Shown: positions 32,214 through 41,472 of the stretch, piece by piece
How the letters are laid out: the number at the start of each line of letters is the position of its first letter
Numbering within the stretch: the first letter of the stretch is position 1
Assembly: GCF_000014965.1 (NCBI RefSeq)
Contig: NC_008554.1
Span: 1,910,001 to 1,974,000 of the forward strand
Direction: 5' to 3'
Source: Syntrophobacter fumaroxidans MPOB
Lineage (GTDB): Bacteria > Desulfobacterota > Syntrophobacteria > Syntrophobacterales > Syntrophobacteraceae
Length of the DNA: 64,000 nt
The notes under the pieces: model-generated
The model's database searches: none
What the model saw: the letters and a program-made list of their open reading frames with translations, nothing else
What the model was told of the DNA's origin: nothing
Program-made: the position numbers and the translations under genes

Positions 32214-32706
32214 GATCGGTCTCCCTTTAGTATTTGAGTGTTGCAGTCGTTGCATCCGTCTCCCCGCCTGACGCTGATTCCGCCGTCCGAGACGATTTGC
32301 ACTGCGCGACATCCCCCGTGCATCATCGGACCGTCATTTTCTCAGGAAACGCCCGAAACGACACTCTCGCCGCGCACGGGGCCGTCGTCCGTTCCAGCGG
32401 TCCGCCCGGACCGGTTTCCGACGCCCGTAGACGGCGTGGCGCATACCGCCTTTTGATCCTCATCATTTAACGGCAGCCGACCGTGCAAAGCAACAATTAA
32501 AGCTTGTTCACAAATCTGCCGACTTCCGCCTGTAATGGAACACGCTTCGCTCCGGCCATGGGCATCGTGCGATGCACGCCGGTCGGCCGCACCTCATGGG
32601 CCGGGCAAGATACCCCCGTAAGGCTGGAAGAAATGCCGGAGGAGCGGGGCGGCCGGTATTCGCCGGTCACCGGCGACATCCGGATGGAGAGCTAAAGGCC
32701 GGAAAA
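32214..32706. other. Intergenic, mostly without genes
   Basis: These 493 bases should contain the promoter of the divergent secreted-protein gene. I see a 17-base near-palindrome (TCGCCGGT-C-ACCGGCGA at 32660-32676) but no convincing gene; open frames here are short and lack good starts. Confidence 0.45.
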
Positions 32707-32835
32707 ATGAGTCAATACCAGGATCATTTCGATATCCCGACCGACAAGGGAACCGTTTTTGAACGCTTTCGTGATAGAATGGCTTGGGAGAAGGAAGCGG
32801 CCTCGGCAGCATCGCTCCGCAGGTTCCGTGTGTAG
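32707..32835 (+). CDS. Possible 42-aa small protein
   Basis: A short frame starts at ATG 32707 (MSQYQDHFDIPTDKGTVFER) behind AAAGG and ends at TAG 32833-32835. Its residue mix is that of a plausible soluble helical peptide rather than a random GC-rich frame, but it is very short and no family is recognised. It could be a genuine small protein, or the remnant of a longer gene broken by rearrangement in this sparse region. Confidence 0.28.
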   Translation: MSQYQDHFDIPTDKGTVFERFRDRMAWEKEAASAASLRRFRV

Positions 32836-33026
32836 GCCTCCCGCCGGTTACGCACCAGTGTGCGCGGGTTCAACCTAGCGGTGTGCCGTTGCTTTGACGC
32901 CGCTCGCCACCGTTCCCCGGAATCCGCACGCGCAGAGCTTCACTCGTGTCTGTGCGGGCGACGGATTCCCCGGCGATCTGCCGATATTCATTCACCGGAT
33001 TCTTTCGATCCATTAAGAGACAGCCC

Positions 33027-33596
33027 ATGACTATCTTGTTTCCCATTCACAAATTCAGTCGCACTGCTTATAATAATAAAATAATAACCTATTCCGTTTT
33101 TATTCTTTATATTATTTCTTATTCAATCTATAAGCGCGACACCATTGATCCCTATAATATATTCGAATTGTTTGAACATTCATCCCTACCGATCCAAACA
33201 TACTTGTTCAAACTTATATATGTACCATTAGGACATCCTGTAAATTCGTTAATTATTACAGCTATATTTTTATATACTATATATAATATTTCAAAGATTA
33301 AATCAAAAATATCCTTTGTTGATTTTTCAATTCCATTTATAAATTTATCATTTGTAATAATATTAGTTCGTATAATAAGAATGTTTCTTATATATAGTGA
33401 AATCAATTACACACTTCTGGATATTTTATGCAGTATTTATTCAATAATATGTTTTATTCTGATATTGAATGAAGAATTCCGGGTGAGCATGATCCGATCC
33501 GTATTCTCTTCGGCTGCCGCGCTGCTACTCCTGTTCTTATGCGGCTTTGTCGTGTTCCCGGGCCTGGGAATTCTCATCGAAAAGCTCGGGTTTTGA
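33027..33596 (+). CDS. AT-rich membrane protein gene, probably horizontally acquired
   Basis: I do not recognise the product. From ATG 33027 (MTILFPIHKFSRTAYNNKII) it has 189 aa and five to six hydrophobic segments, so it is an integral membrane protein. Bases about 33040-33475 are strikingly AT-rich, with ATA, TTA and AAT codons that are rare in all neighbours. From about 33478 the composition switches back to GC-rich while the frame stays open and encodes a last membrane helix, LLLLFLCGFVVFPGLGIL. It may be an imported gene whose end was replaced by local DNA. An open stretch upstream (from 32946) is GC-rich and unlikely to be translated. Confidence 0.65.
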   Translation: MTILFPIHKFSRTAYNNKIITYSVFILYIISYSIYKRDTIDPYNIFELFEHSSLPIQTYLFKLIYVPLGHPVNSLIITAIFLYTIYNISKIKSKISFVDFSIPFINLSFVIILVRIIRMFLIYSEINYTLLDILCSIYSIICFILILNEEFRVSMIRSVFSSAAALLLLFLCGFVVFPGLGILIEKLGF

Positions 33597-33743
33597 CCTT
33601 CATGGTTTTGCCGTCACACGAACCTGGTTGCCCCGGTTCATCGCCCCGTTATCGAGCCTGCCCCCGCAACGCGTTTGACCATCCGGATTCCCGCCTACGC
33701 TGAAAAGACGATCGCAGCCCTTGACCTCAACCACGGATTAACG

Positions 33744-33776
33744 AAAAAAGCCGGGAACCCTTAGGATTCTCGGCTT
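33744..33776 (-). terminator. Intrinsic terminator of ssb
   Basis: Read on the - strand, AAGCCGAGAA (33776-33767) pairs with TTCCCGGCTT (33757-33748) with one mismatch, followed by a run of six T residues (33749-33744). It lies about 30 bases after the ssb stop. Confidence 0.8.
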
Positions 33777-33805
33777 GGAGCTCATGAATGCCGTGGCATC
33801 GCTTG

Positions 33806-34306
33806 TCAGAAGGGGATGTCGTCGTCCGGCCCCCCTCCGGGATGCGGCGGAAGCTCGTCCGCGCGGGAACGACCCGTTGCGCCCTGACTCGACTGAGGTT
33901 TTCCCTGGCTCTGGCCTTGCGCCTGCTGGCCCTGGCCGTACTGTCCCTGTGACTGCTGCCCCTCTCCGGCTCCTCCGCCAAGCATCGTCATATCACGGGC
34001 GACGATTTCCGTGGTGTAGCGTTTCACTCCCTGGGCATCCTCCCATTGCTGCGTTCGGAGGCTGCCCTCGATATACACCAGGCGCCCCTTGCTGAGATAG
34101 TTGCCGCATGTCTCGGCGAGTTTTCCGAAGACCACGATACGGTGCCATTCCGTACGGTCTTCCCAGTTTCCTTCGCCCGCGGGCACTCGTTCATTCGTCG
34201 CCAGGTTGAACTTTGCGATCGCCATCCCATTGGGAGTATACCGGACATCGGGATCTCCTCCGAGTCTGCCTACCAGGATAACCTTGTTGACCGTTCCCTT
34301 TGCCAT
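33806..34306 (-). CDS. ssb: Single-stranded DNA-binding protein
   Basis: SSB coats single-stranded DNA during replication, repair and recombination. The start is the ATG ending at 34306 (MAKGTVNKVILVGRLGGDPD) after GGAGAAAGGGAAG, giving 166 aa. The OB fold covers about residues 1-110, with TEWHRIVVFGKLAE. A long Gln/Gly/Ser-rich linker follows. The C-terminus DDDIPF is the acidic tip that recruits partner enzymes. It is a single-gene unit with its own promoter and terminator. Confidence 0.97.
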   Translation of the reverse strand: MAKGTVNKVILVGRLGGDPDVRYTPNGMAIAKFNLATNERVPAGEGNWEDRTEWHRIVVFGKLAETCGNYLSKGRLVYIEGSLRTQQWEDAQGVKRYTTEIVARDMTMLGGGAGEGQQSQGQYGQGQQAQGQSQGKPQSSQGATGRSRADELPPHPGGGPDDDIPF

Positions 34307-34371
34307 TTTCTTCCCTTTCTCCAAAGCGTTCAAACCCGCACAAATGGGCAATCGAAGCAAGTCGATTTTTA

Positions 34372-34401
34372 CCTATAGCACAAGCTCCGAACACGGGACA
34401 A
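34372..34401 (-). promoter_or_regulatory. Candidate ssb promoter
   Basis: On the - strand, TTGTCC (34401-34396) and TATAGG (34377-34372) are 18 bases apart, each with 4 of 6 matches. It lies 66 bases upstream of the ssb start. Confidence 0.45.
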
Positions 34402-34692
34402 GATTTTAGCCCTCCGATTTGTCGTGAGAAGGTCTGCCGGTAATTGATGATACCGGGTCGGCGAGATCCATGATAAATTAAGGACATCAAACGATCGTGG
34501 TTCTGCGCGGAGCGAGGCGGAAAGCCTGCACTCCCATCGCGAGATTCTGCTCCCTCGCAGCACCGGAGCTTCACTGCTCGGCGTGCAGAGAAGGCAAGCA
34601 TGCCCCCGCGGGCGTAACAGGACCCGGAAGCCATACGGCTCGCTCGCGTGAAGGGGTTGAGGGAAGCCGGCGTGCATTGTGAAATTGTTTTG

Positions 34693-34721
34693 TTGACTCG
34701 AAACGGAAGAAAGCTTACATT
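34693..34721 (+). promoter_or_regulatory. Predicted sigma70 promoter for plsC-rnj
   Basis: TTGACT (34693-34698, 5 of 6 matches) and TACATT (34716-34721, 4 of 6) are 17 bases apart. The predicted start leaves an untranslated leader of about 150 bases before plsC. Confidence 0.55.
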
Positions 34722-34876
34722 GCCTTGGGCAATGCGCTGCAAGTGTTTGTTTTCAATGACGATCCCTGGCGACTCCGCATTTTGCGGGACTGCCGTGCAC
34801 TCTACGCAGGCCGTTGGAGGGGCCGGGGCGCTGTTCCGGAAGCGGGAATCCACCGGGAAGTAGGGCAATCCGATCG

Positions 34877-35611
34877 ATGAAGAGGATCAGGTCCATATTC
34901 TTCCATGTCTTACTGTTTGTGGACACGATCGTGCTCGGCCTGGCGGCCATCGCCTGCTCCAAGCTCGACAGAACGGGCAACTGGTCGCATCTCGTCGCCA
35001 GGTTCTGGGGCAATCTGAATCTGCGGGTAGCCGGAGTGGAGGTCGACGTGCACGGATTGGAGCGCCTCAGACCCGAGCGGCCGTGCATCTATGCCGCCAA
35101 TCATCAAAGCCTGTTTGATATTTTCGTCGTTCTGGGGAAGCTCCCCGTGCAATTTCGATGGTTGGCCAAGGAAGAGCTGTTTCGCCTTTTCGTCATGGGA
35201 AGGGCGATGAAAGCCACCGGGTACATCCCCATCAATCGTTCCGATCACCGCAAGGCGTTCGAAAGCATCAACCAGGCTGCGGACAAGGTCAGAGGCGGGG
35301 TTTCCATCGTGATCTTCCCTGAGGGCACCCGGAGTGAGAACGGTGTCTTGAAGGATTTCAAGAAAGGAGGCTTCATCCTCGCCATTAAATCCCAGCAGCC
35401 GATTGTTCCCATCAGCATCAGCGGATCGCACCGGGTGGTTCCCAGGAAGGACAAGTGGGTCATTCATCCGGGGGTCGTCCGGATGACCATCGGAGATCCG
35501 ATCCCGACGGCCGGCGCGACGACCAAGGAACGCGACCTGTTGATCGAGGAGGTCAGAGAAGCCATCCGTCGATACCTGACCACCGAAGAGGGAGGTACCG
35601 CGACGTTTTAG
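34877..35611 (+). CDS. plsC: 1-acyl-glycerol-3-phosphate acyltransferase
   Basis: This enzyme acylates lysophosphatidate to phosphatidate in membrane phospholipid synthesis. It has 244 aa from ATG 34877 (MKRIRSIFFHVLLFVDTIVL) with an N-terminal membrane anchor. The catalytic HX4D motif is NHQSLFD (His76, Asp81) and the glycerophosphate-binding FPEGTR is at 147-152. The in-frame extension of 21 codons upstream is not supported. rnj follows after 33 bases and may be co-transcribed. Other members of this acyltransferase family exist, so the exact substrate is inferred. Confidence 0.9.
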   Translation: MKRIRSIFFHVLLFVDTIVLGLAAIACSKLDRTGNWSHLVARFWGNLNLRVAGVEVDVHGLERLRPERPCIYAANHQSLFDIFVVLGKLPVQFRWLAKEELFRLFVMGRAMKATGYIPINRSDHRKAFESINQAADKVRGGVSIVIFPEGTRSENGVLKDFKKGGFILAIKSQQPIVPISISGSHRVVPRKDKWVIHPGVVRMTIGDPIPTAGATTKERDLLIEEVREAIRRYLTTEEGGTATF

Positions 35612-35644
35612 GGAGCCCTATCCTTTACGAGTGACTGAAACATC

Positions 35645-37330
35645 ATGATGCAGAAGCAGGAAGACGTGCAACCATCCGCTCTCAAGATCATTCCCCTCGG
35701 AGGACTCGGTGAAATCGGCCTCAATATGATGGTGCTGGAATACGAGGACACCATCGTCGTTATCGATGCCGGCCTCATGTTCCCCGAAGAGGACATGCTG
35801 GGAATCGACATCGTCATCCCCGATTTCACCTATTTACAGAAGAACAGGAACCGTGTTCGCGCTCTCCTTGTGACCCACGGTCACGAGGACCACATCGGCG
35901 CCATACCCTTCCTGCTGCGCGAAGTCCCGGTACCCATCTATGCGACGACGCTCACCCTGGCGCTCATCAAGGAAAAGCTCAAGGAACACGGTCTGCTGGA
36001 GCGCTCGGAGCTTTGCCGGGTCGAACCGAGGGAGACGATCGGCATCGGCCCCTTCGACATCGAATTCATCCAGGTGTGCCACAGTATCCCGGATGGAGTG
36101 GGGTTGGCGATTCGCACGCCGGTGGGGGTCATCATCCATTCGGGAGATTTCAAGATCGACAACACGCCTGTGGACGGCCGGCGCTTCGACATGGCCCGTT
36201 TTGGGAAATACGGCGAACAGGGCGTGCTTGCACTGTTTGCGGATTCCACCAACGTGGAGCGGCCGGGGTACACTCTGTCGGAAAAGGATGTCGGGGCGAC
36301 ATTGAGGGATATCTTCAGGGAGTGCTCGGGCCGGATCATTGTGGCGGTTTTTGCGAGCAATCTGCACCGCATCCAGCAGGTGGTTCAGCTGGCGCGCGAG
36401 TTCGGTCGGAGAGTCCTCCTCAACGGCCGTTCCATGGTGATCAATGTCCGGATTGCAAGAGAGCTCGGGTATATCGACTTCCCCGGCGATGATGAGATCA
36501 CGCTGCAGGACCTGGCCTACCTGCCCGATTCGGAAGTGCTGATGCTGACGACCGGAAGCCAGGGAGAGCCCATGAGCGCCCTGACCAGGATGGCCTTCAA
36601 CGATCACAAGAAGTTGAAGGTCAAGCCGGGGGATACGATCGTGCTGTCCTCCAAGTTCATACCCGGCAACGAGAGGACGATTCAAAACATCATCAACCAC
36701 CTGTACCGGCACGGGGCCGAGGTCATATACGAACAGGTGCGGGACATCCACGTGTCCGGCCATGCCTACCGTGAAGAGCTCAAAGCCATGATCAACGTGG
36801 TCCAGCCCAACTATTTCATTCCCGTTCACGGTGAATTCCGGCATCTCGTGAAGCACCGCCAGCTTGCCGTCGATACCGGGGTCCCGGAGGAGAACTGCCT
36901 GCTGATCGAAAACGGGGGCGTTGTGGAGTTCTATCCCGACGGAGTGCTCACCGGCGAGCACGTGGAGACGGGCCGCGTCCTGGTTGACGGCAAAGGCGTG
37001 GGCGACGTTGGCGGACTCGTGCTCCGGGATCGGCGGCATCTTTCCGAGGACGGGATGGTGATCGCCTCCCTCGTGTTCAACAAGGAAACGCAGGAACTGG
37101 TGAGCGGACCCGACATTCTCAGCAGGGGCTTCATTCACGAAGAGGCCAAACCGGAGCTTCTCGACGATGCGAAATGCGTGATTTTCGAAACCATCGACAA
37201 GCAGCTGAGTGAGGGTGCGGAGCTCGATTGTACGGTGCTCCAGGAGGATATCCGGCGGGAGCTGAAGCGTTTTTTCAACAGGGTGCTGGATCGGCGCCCG
37301 GTGATCTACCCGATTGTGGTGGAAATATGA
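35645..37330 (+). CDS. rnj: Ribonuclease J
   Basis: RNase J is a metallo-beta-lactamase fold nuclease with endonuclease and 5'-3' exonuclease activity in RNA maturation and decay. The 561-aa protein has the zinc motif HGHEDH at residues 78-83, HSGDFK, the beta-CASP motif segment TGSQGEP, and a C-terminal domain. It starts at ATG 35645 (MMQKQEDVQ). This window also encodes an RNase G/E protein (rng, 49881-51473), so the organism combines 5'-3' and RNase E/G-type decay. ftsK follows after 213 bases. Confidence 0.95.
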   Translation: MMQKQEDVQPSALKIIPLGGLGEIGLNMMVLEYEDTIVVIDAGLMFPEEDMLGIDIVIPDFTYLQKNRNRVRALLVTHGHEDHIGAIPFLLREVPVPIYATTLTLALIKEKLKEHGLLERSELCRVEPRETIGIGPFDIEFIQVCHSIPDGVGLAIRTPVGVIIHSGDFKIDNTPVDGRRFDMARFGKYGEQGVLALFADSTNVERPGYTLSEKDVGATLRDIFRECSGRIIVAVFASNLHRIQQVVQLAREFGRRVLLNGRSMVINVRIARELGYIDFPGDDEITLQDLAYLPDSEVLMLTTGSQGEPMSALTRMAFNDHKKLKVKPGDTIVLSSKFIPGNERTIQNIINHLYRHGAEVIYEQVRDIHVSGHAYREELKAMINVVQPNYFIPVHGEFRHLVKHRQLAVDTGVPEENCLLIENGGVVEFYPDGVLTGEHVETGRVLVDGKGVGDVGGLVLRDRRHLSEDGMVIASLVFNKETQELVSGPDILSRGFIHEEAKPELLDDAKCVIFETIDKQLSEGAELDCTVLQEDIRRELKRFFNRVLDRRPVIYPIVVEI

Positions 37331-37543
37331 TAAACCACGAGGGACCGGTTCTCCGGGAACGGGCGGTTCTCCACCGACGGCTCCGAGGGAGCCCGGTCCT
37401 GACTTGCGTGAAGACTCGAAAAACGTTCGTAGCGAAGGAAAAGCCCGCAAGGGCGGAGATGTTCGGGAATCGGCTCCACGCGGCGAATGCGTCATGAGGC
37501 AGCCGGTGGATTCGGCCCCGCCGATGCGTACCGGAGGGTTGGC

Positions 37544-39748
37544 GTGAAAGAGAAGAAGCACGAAATCTGGGCACTCATAGTGCTGACTCTCACTCTTCTG
37601 GTTCTGTTCAGTCTGGTGTCGTTCCATTCTTCGGATCAGACGATTTTCAGCTCTTCATCCACGACCCGGACGCCGGTGAACTGGGTCGGGGTTTTCGGAG
37701 CCTACGTGGCGTGGTTTTTCTTCAACGCCATCGGCATCGGTGCCTACGGTCTCGTCTACGTCGGACTGTGGCTGAGCTGGGCGCTTTTTCGGGGAACGGC
37801 CTTTCTTCGCTATGGAAGACTCCAGGTTTTCGGCCTGTCTTTGCTGATTCTCTCGACCGTCAGCATTGCCGCGCTCCATCACAAGACCATCAAGATCGCC
37901 GACCAGGAATTCATGACCGGAGGGCTCATCGGCAGGGGCATAGCGTACTTCCTGGCGGAACAGATGCACTCCGTGGGTGCGCATATCCTTCTGGCGGGCA
38001 TCTTCCTCATCGCCCTGCTGCTCTCGACCCCCCTGACCCTCAAGTCCCTCCTGGACTGGGCGGGCAGGTGCTTTTTGTCTCTTTGCCGGGGAATCTCGAC
38101 AGCGACGCGGCGCATTTTGAGCGGGCTTTTCCGTTCGCGACAGACCGTCGAACCCGTGGTGCTGACGACGGCTGCACCCGGCAAGACATCCGCGGCCCCC
38201 GTGCAGATCCTGCTGCCCGCCCCTCCGAAAAAGGCGGAGAAGAAGAAGCCCGTCGAGTCTCCGATCCCGGCGCCTCCGGTCGTAGCCCCGGGTCAGTATG
38301 TGATTCCGCCCTTCGATTTGTTGGATTCCTACGAAACCGAAACGGAAAAACCCGACTGGAAACGGCTCGAACAGGATGCGGCGGTTTTGGAGGAAAAGCT
38401 GGCGGATTTTGGAGTGCAGGGAAAAGTGATCGGGATCTGTCCCGGACCCGTGATCACCATGTACGAGTATGCTCCGGCGCCCGGGATCAAGATCAGCCGC
38501 ATCGTCGGCCTTTCCGATGATCTGTCCATGGCTCTGAAGGCCACCAGCATCCGGGTCGTGGCCCCGATACCCGGCAAGGCGGCCATCGGCATAGAGATTC
38601 CGAATCTACGGCGGGAAATGGTAACCATCCGGGCGGTGCTGGAGGCGGAGGCATTCGGATCGTCCACCGCGCCCCTGACCATGGCGCTGGGCAAGGACAT
38701 CATGGGGCAGCCGGTGGTTGCGAACCTGGCCCGCATGCCGCATCTTCTCATTGCCGGCGCCACGGGCACGGGAAAGAGCGTTTGCATCAACAGCCTGCTG
38801 ACGAGCTTTTTATACCGGAACACCCCGGACGATATACGGTTCCTGCTTATCGACCCGAAGCGAATCGAGCTGAACAGCTATGAAGGCATACCGCACTTGA
38901 TCCATCCGGTCGTCACGGACGCCAAGATGGCTACCCGGGCGTTGCGCTGGGCCGTCGAGGAGATGGAGCTCCGCTACCGACTGCTCGCGGACAAGAACGT
39001 CCGCAACATCGAGGGATACAACCGCGCGCTTGCCCGCGAAAAAACCCCGAAACCGAAGCCCGACGATCCCGGCGCGGAAGAACCCGTGCTGAAGCACCAC
39101 CGGTTGCCCTATATCGTCATCTTCATCGACGAGTTGGCAGACCTGATGATGGTGGCCTCCCGGGAAGTCGAGGAGTCCATCACGCGCTTGGCGCAAATGG
39201 CGCGCGCCGCCGGGATCCATCTCATTCTGGCCACGCAGAGGCCTTCGGTGGATGTGCTGACCGGCATTATCAAGGCGAACATCCCCACGCGAGTCTCCTT
39301 CCAGGTCTCCTCGCGTATCGACTCCCGAACCATCCTGGACACATCCGGTGCGGAGAGTCTCCTGGGGTCTGGCGACATGCTCTTCCTGCCCCCCGGCACC
39401 GCCAAGCTTCAACGCATCCACGGCGCCTTCATCTCCGACGGCGAGGTGCAGAAGCTCACCCAGTTCTGGAGGGCACAGCAACTGGTTGAAGACCCGTTGC
39501 GCGAGAGGGTCGATTTTGAAGATTCCAAGTCCGGCGACGAGATCGCCGAGGAGGAACTGGATGAGAAGTACGACGAAGCGGTTCAACTGGTCATCGAAAC
39601 CAGGCAGGCATCGATCTCCATGCTGCAAAGGCGGCTGAGGGTGGGATACAACCGTGCCGCCCGCATGATCGAAGTCATGGAGCAGCAGGGAATCGTCGGC
39701 GTGTCCGACGGTGTCAAGCCGCGCGAAGTCTTTGGCAAGCGAAACTGA
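37544..39748 (+). CDS. ftsK: DNA translocase FtsK/SpoIIIE
   Basis: FtsK pumps chromosome ends across the division septum and activates dimer resolution. I use GTG 37544 behind CCGGAGGG, giving 734 aa (MKEKKHEIWALIVLTLTLL); an in-frame ATG at 37487 is less likely. The N-terminal ~200 residues contain four membrane helices. A short Pro/Lys-rich linker (about 210-260) follows. The motor has Walker A GATGTGKS at 405-412 and Walker B YIVIFIDELADLMM. The C-terminal gamma winged helix (about 665-730) should read KOPS sites. The linker is much shorter than in E. coli. Confidence 0.95.
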   Translation: MKEKKHEIWALIVLTLTLLVLFSLVSFHSSDQTIFSSSSTTRTPVNWVGVFGAYVAWFFFNAIGIGAYGLVYVGLWLSWALFRGTAFLRYGRLQVFGLSLLILSTVSIAALHHKTIKIADQEFMTGGLIGRGIAYFLAEQMHSVGAHILLAGIFLIALLLSTPLTLKSLLDWAGRCFLSLCRGISTATRRILSGLFRSRQTVEPVVLTTAAPGKTSAAPVQILLPAPPKKAEKKKPVESPIPAPPVVAPGQYVIPPFDLLDSYETETEKPDWKRLEQDAAVLEEKLADFGVQGKVIGICPGPVITMYEYAPAPGIKISRIVGLSDDLSMALKATSIRVVAPIPGKAAIGIEIPNLRREMVTIRAVLEAEAFGSSTAPLTMALGKDIMGQPVVANLARMPHLLIAGATGTGKSVCINSLLTSFLYRNTPDDIRFLLIDPKRIELNSYEGIPHLIHPVVTDAKMATRALRWAVEEMELRYRLLADKNVRNIEGYNRALAREKTPKPKPDDPGAEEPVLKHHRLPYIVIFIDELADLMMVASREVEESITRLAQMARAAGIHLILATQRPSVDVLTGIIKANIPTRVSFQVSSRIDSRTILDTSGAESLLGSGDMLFLPPGTAKLQRIHGAFISDGEVQKLTQFWRAQQLVEDPLRERVDFEDSKSGDEIAEEELDEKYDEAVQLVIETRQASISMLQRRLRVGYNRAARMIEVMEQQGIVGVSDGVKPREVFGKRN

Positions 39749-39766
39749 TGAGGAAAATGACCCGTG

Positions 39767-40510
39767 ATGAGAGCAATGAAGAACTTTCACATTTCATGCG
39801 GACTGTTTCTGTTCCTGATCCTGGCATCCATGTGGTGCGGAACGGCGCGCGCGAACCAAGCTGCGCTCCTGTCCGAGATCCTGAAAAAGACGGAGGCCAA
39901 CTATCAGAAGATACAGGCATTTACAGCCAATTTCCACCAATCGACCACGTCGTCGGCCGCGAGCACGATGACGACTACGCAGGCATCGGGTAAATTGTTC
40001 TACGAGAAGCCGCGGCAGATGCGTTGGGAATATGAGAAACCCGAACCCCAGGTGTTCGTCGCCAATCGTGACCTCGCCTGGCTTTATGTCCCCGCGGACA
40101 AGCAGATCTCGCTCTTCGACGCCAAGACTCTCTTCGCTTCGCCGCTGGCCCAGACGTTTTTCGACGGCATGGTCGAGCTCAAGAAGCACTTCCAGGTCAG
40201 CCTCGATCCCAAGCAGTCCAGCAAGGCGACGGCCGTCCTGAGGCTGGTCCCGAAGCAGGAGGATCCCAACATCAAGGCACTGTTCCTCCGCATCGACCTG
40301 CAGACCTACAAGATCATCACCATCGAAAGCCACGATGCCCTGGGCAACGCCAACCGCATCATGCTGGACTCTCAGAATTCCGTGCCGCAACTCGACCGGA
40401 AGCTCTTTGAACTCGATACTCCTCCCGGCGTCACCGCCACCGATATGGACGGCCGGGAACTGAGCCCGGCTGAGATCGATAACCTCAAACAGAAGCTCCA
40501 ATCCAAGTAG
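39767..40510 (+). CDS. lolA: Outer-membrane lipoprotein carrier LolA
   Basis: LolA carries lipoproteins across the periplasm from the LolCDE transporter to the outer membrane. The 247-aa precursor has a signal peptide ending CGTARA before NQAALL. The mature protein has the family pattern: FTANFHQSTT, then GKLFYEKPRQMRWEYEKPEP and a late FELDTPPGV. GTG 39764 precedes the ATG 39767 in frame. It lies 18 bases after ftsK; the ftsK-lolA pair is a frequent neighbourhood in proteobacteria. A Gram-negative outer membrane is thereby implied. Confidence 0.9.
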   Translation: MRAMKNFHISCGLFLFLILASMWCGTARANQAALLSEILKKTEANYQKIQAFTANFHQSTTSSAASTMTTTQASGKLFYEKPRQMRWEYEKPEPQVFVANRDLAWLYVPADKQISLFDAKTLFASPLAQTFFDGMVELKKHFQVSLDPKQSSKATAVLRLVPKQEDPNIKALFLRIDLQTYKIITIESHDALGNANRIMLDSQNSVPQLDRKLFELDTPPGVTATDMDGRELSPAEIDNLKQKLQSK

Positions 40511-40519
40511 GGAAGACCC

Positions 40520-41434
40520 ATGAACGTCAGCAAAGACACCATTCGACGCATTCAGGAACTCAAACAGGAAAAGAAAGCCATCATCCTTGCCCACAACTAC
40601 CAGCCGCCCGCCATTCAAGACGTGGCGGACCTCACGGGCGATTCGCTCGAGCTCAGCAGGCATGCCTCCGCCACCGAAGCCGCGGTCATTGTTTTCTGCG
40701 GAGTGGGTTTCATGGCTGAGACGGCGGCGATACTCAATCCGGGCAAAATCGTCCTCCTGCCGAACCCCCGGGCCGGATGTCCCATGGCCGACATGATCAC
40801 CCCGGGGAACGTGAAGGATATCCGAAGGCAATACCCCGGGGTACCGATCATCACTTATGTCAATTCCACGGCCGCCGTGAAAGCGGAGAGCACCGTCTGC
40901 TGCACTTCATCGAACTGCATCCGCGTCGCCCAATCGTTCAAGGACGCAGATACGCTCTACATGGCCCCGGATCAGAACCTCGCCATGTATACCGCCCGCC
41001 ATACGGGTAAGACGATCCATTACTGGGAGGGTTATTGCCCGATTCACCACAAGCTCACCGCCGAGCAAGTCCGCAAACGGAAGGCCGAGCATCCGGAAGC
41101 CCTGTTCATCGCTCATCCCGAATGCCGCCCGGAAGTCCTGGAACTGGCTGACCTGGTGCACAGCACCTCCGGTATGCTTCGGTTCGTGAGCGAAAGCAGC
41201 GAGTCGTCGTTCATCATCGGCACGGAAACGGGCATCTTGTATCCCATGCAGAAGAGGAACCCGGAAAAGCGCCTCTATCCCGCATCCAATACGATGGTGT
41301 GCCCGGACATGAAGAAGACGAGCCTCGAGGACGTGCTGCGCTCGATGGAGACGATGGAGCCCCGGATCACCGTGCCCGAGGATATCCGCCTCCGGGCGCT
41401 GGAAGCCGTGGAGCGTATGCTCGCCATCCGTTGA
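40520..41434 (+). CDS. nadA: Quinolinate synthase
   Basis: NadA condenses iminoaspartate with dihydroxyacetone phosphate to quinolinate, the second step of NAD synthesis. The 304-aa protein binds an oxygen-labile [4Fe-4S] cluster; the expected ligands are Cys87 (AGCPMAD), Cys173 (GYCPIHH) and Cys261 (VCPDMKK). Substrate-binding segments AHNYQPP and HPECRPEV are present. The start is ATG 40520, nine bases after lolA. nadB and nadC are not in the window. pdxA follows after 38 bases. Confidence 0.95.
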
Positions 41435-41472
41435 GGATGGTCCGGGATACCGCGGAAGGATTGCCCGAACCG

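Larger units (their letters stand above)
34307..34876. other. Divergent intergenic region ssb-plsC
   Basis: These 570 bases hold the candidate ssb promoter (-) and plsC promoter (+). The middle part (34490-34680) is GC-rich with several short inverted repeats. It has no supported gene and no RNA I can recognise; a small RNA cannot be excluded. Confidence 0.5.

Noticed and set aside
34490-34690. A structured RNA (such as SRP RNA or 6S RNA) in the ssb-plsC gap
   Set aside because: Inverted repeats are short and the conserved GGAAGC-type SRP loop or 6S bubble layout is not present.
35834-37627. A 597-codon frame antisense to rnj
   Set aside because: The sense strand encodes an intact RNase J with all motifs; the antisense frame has none.
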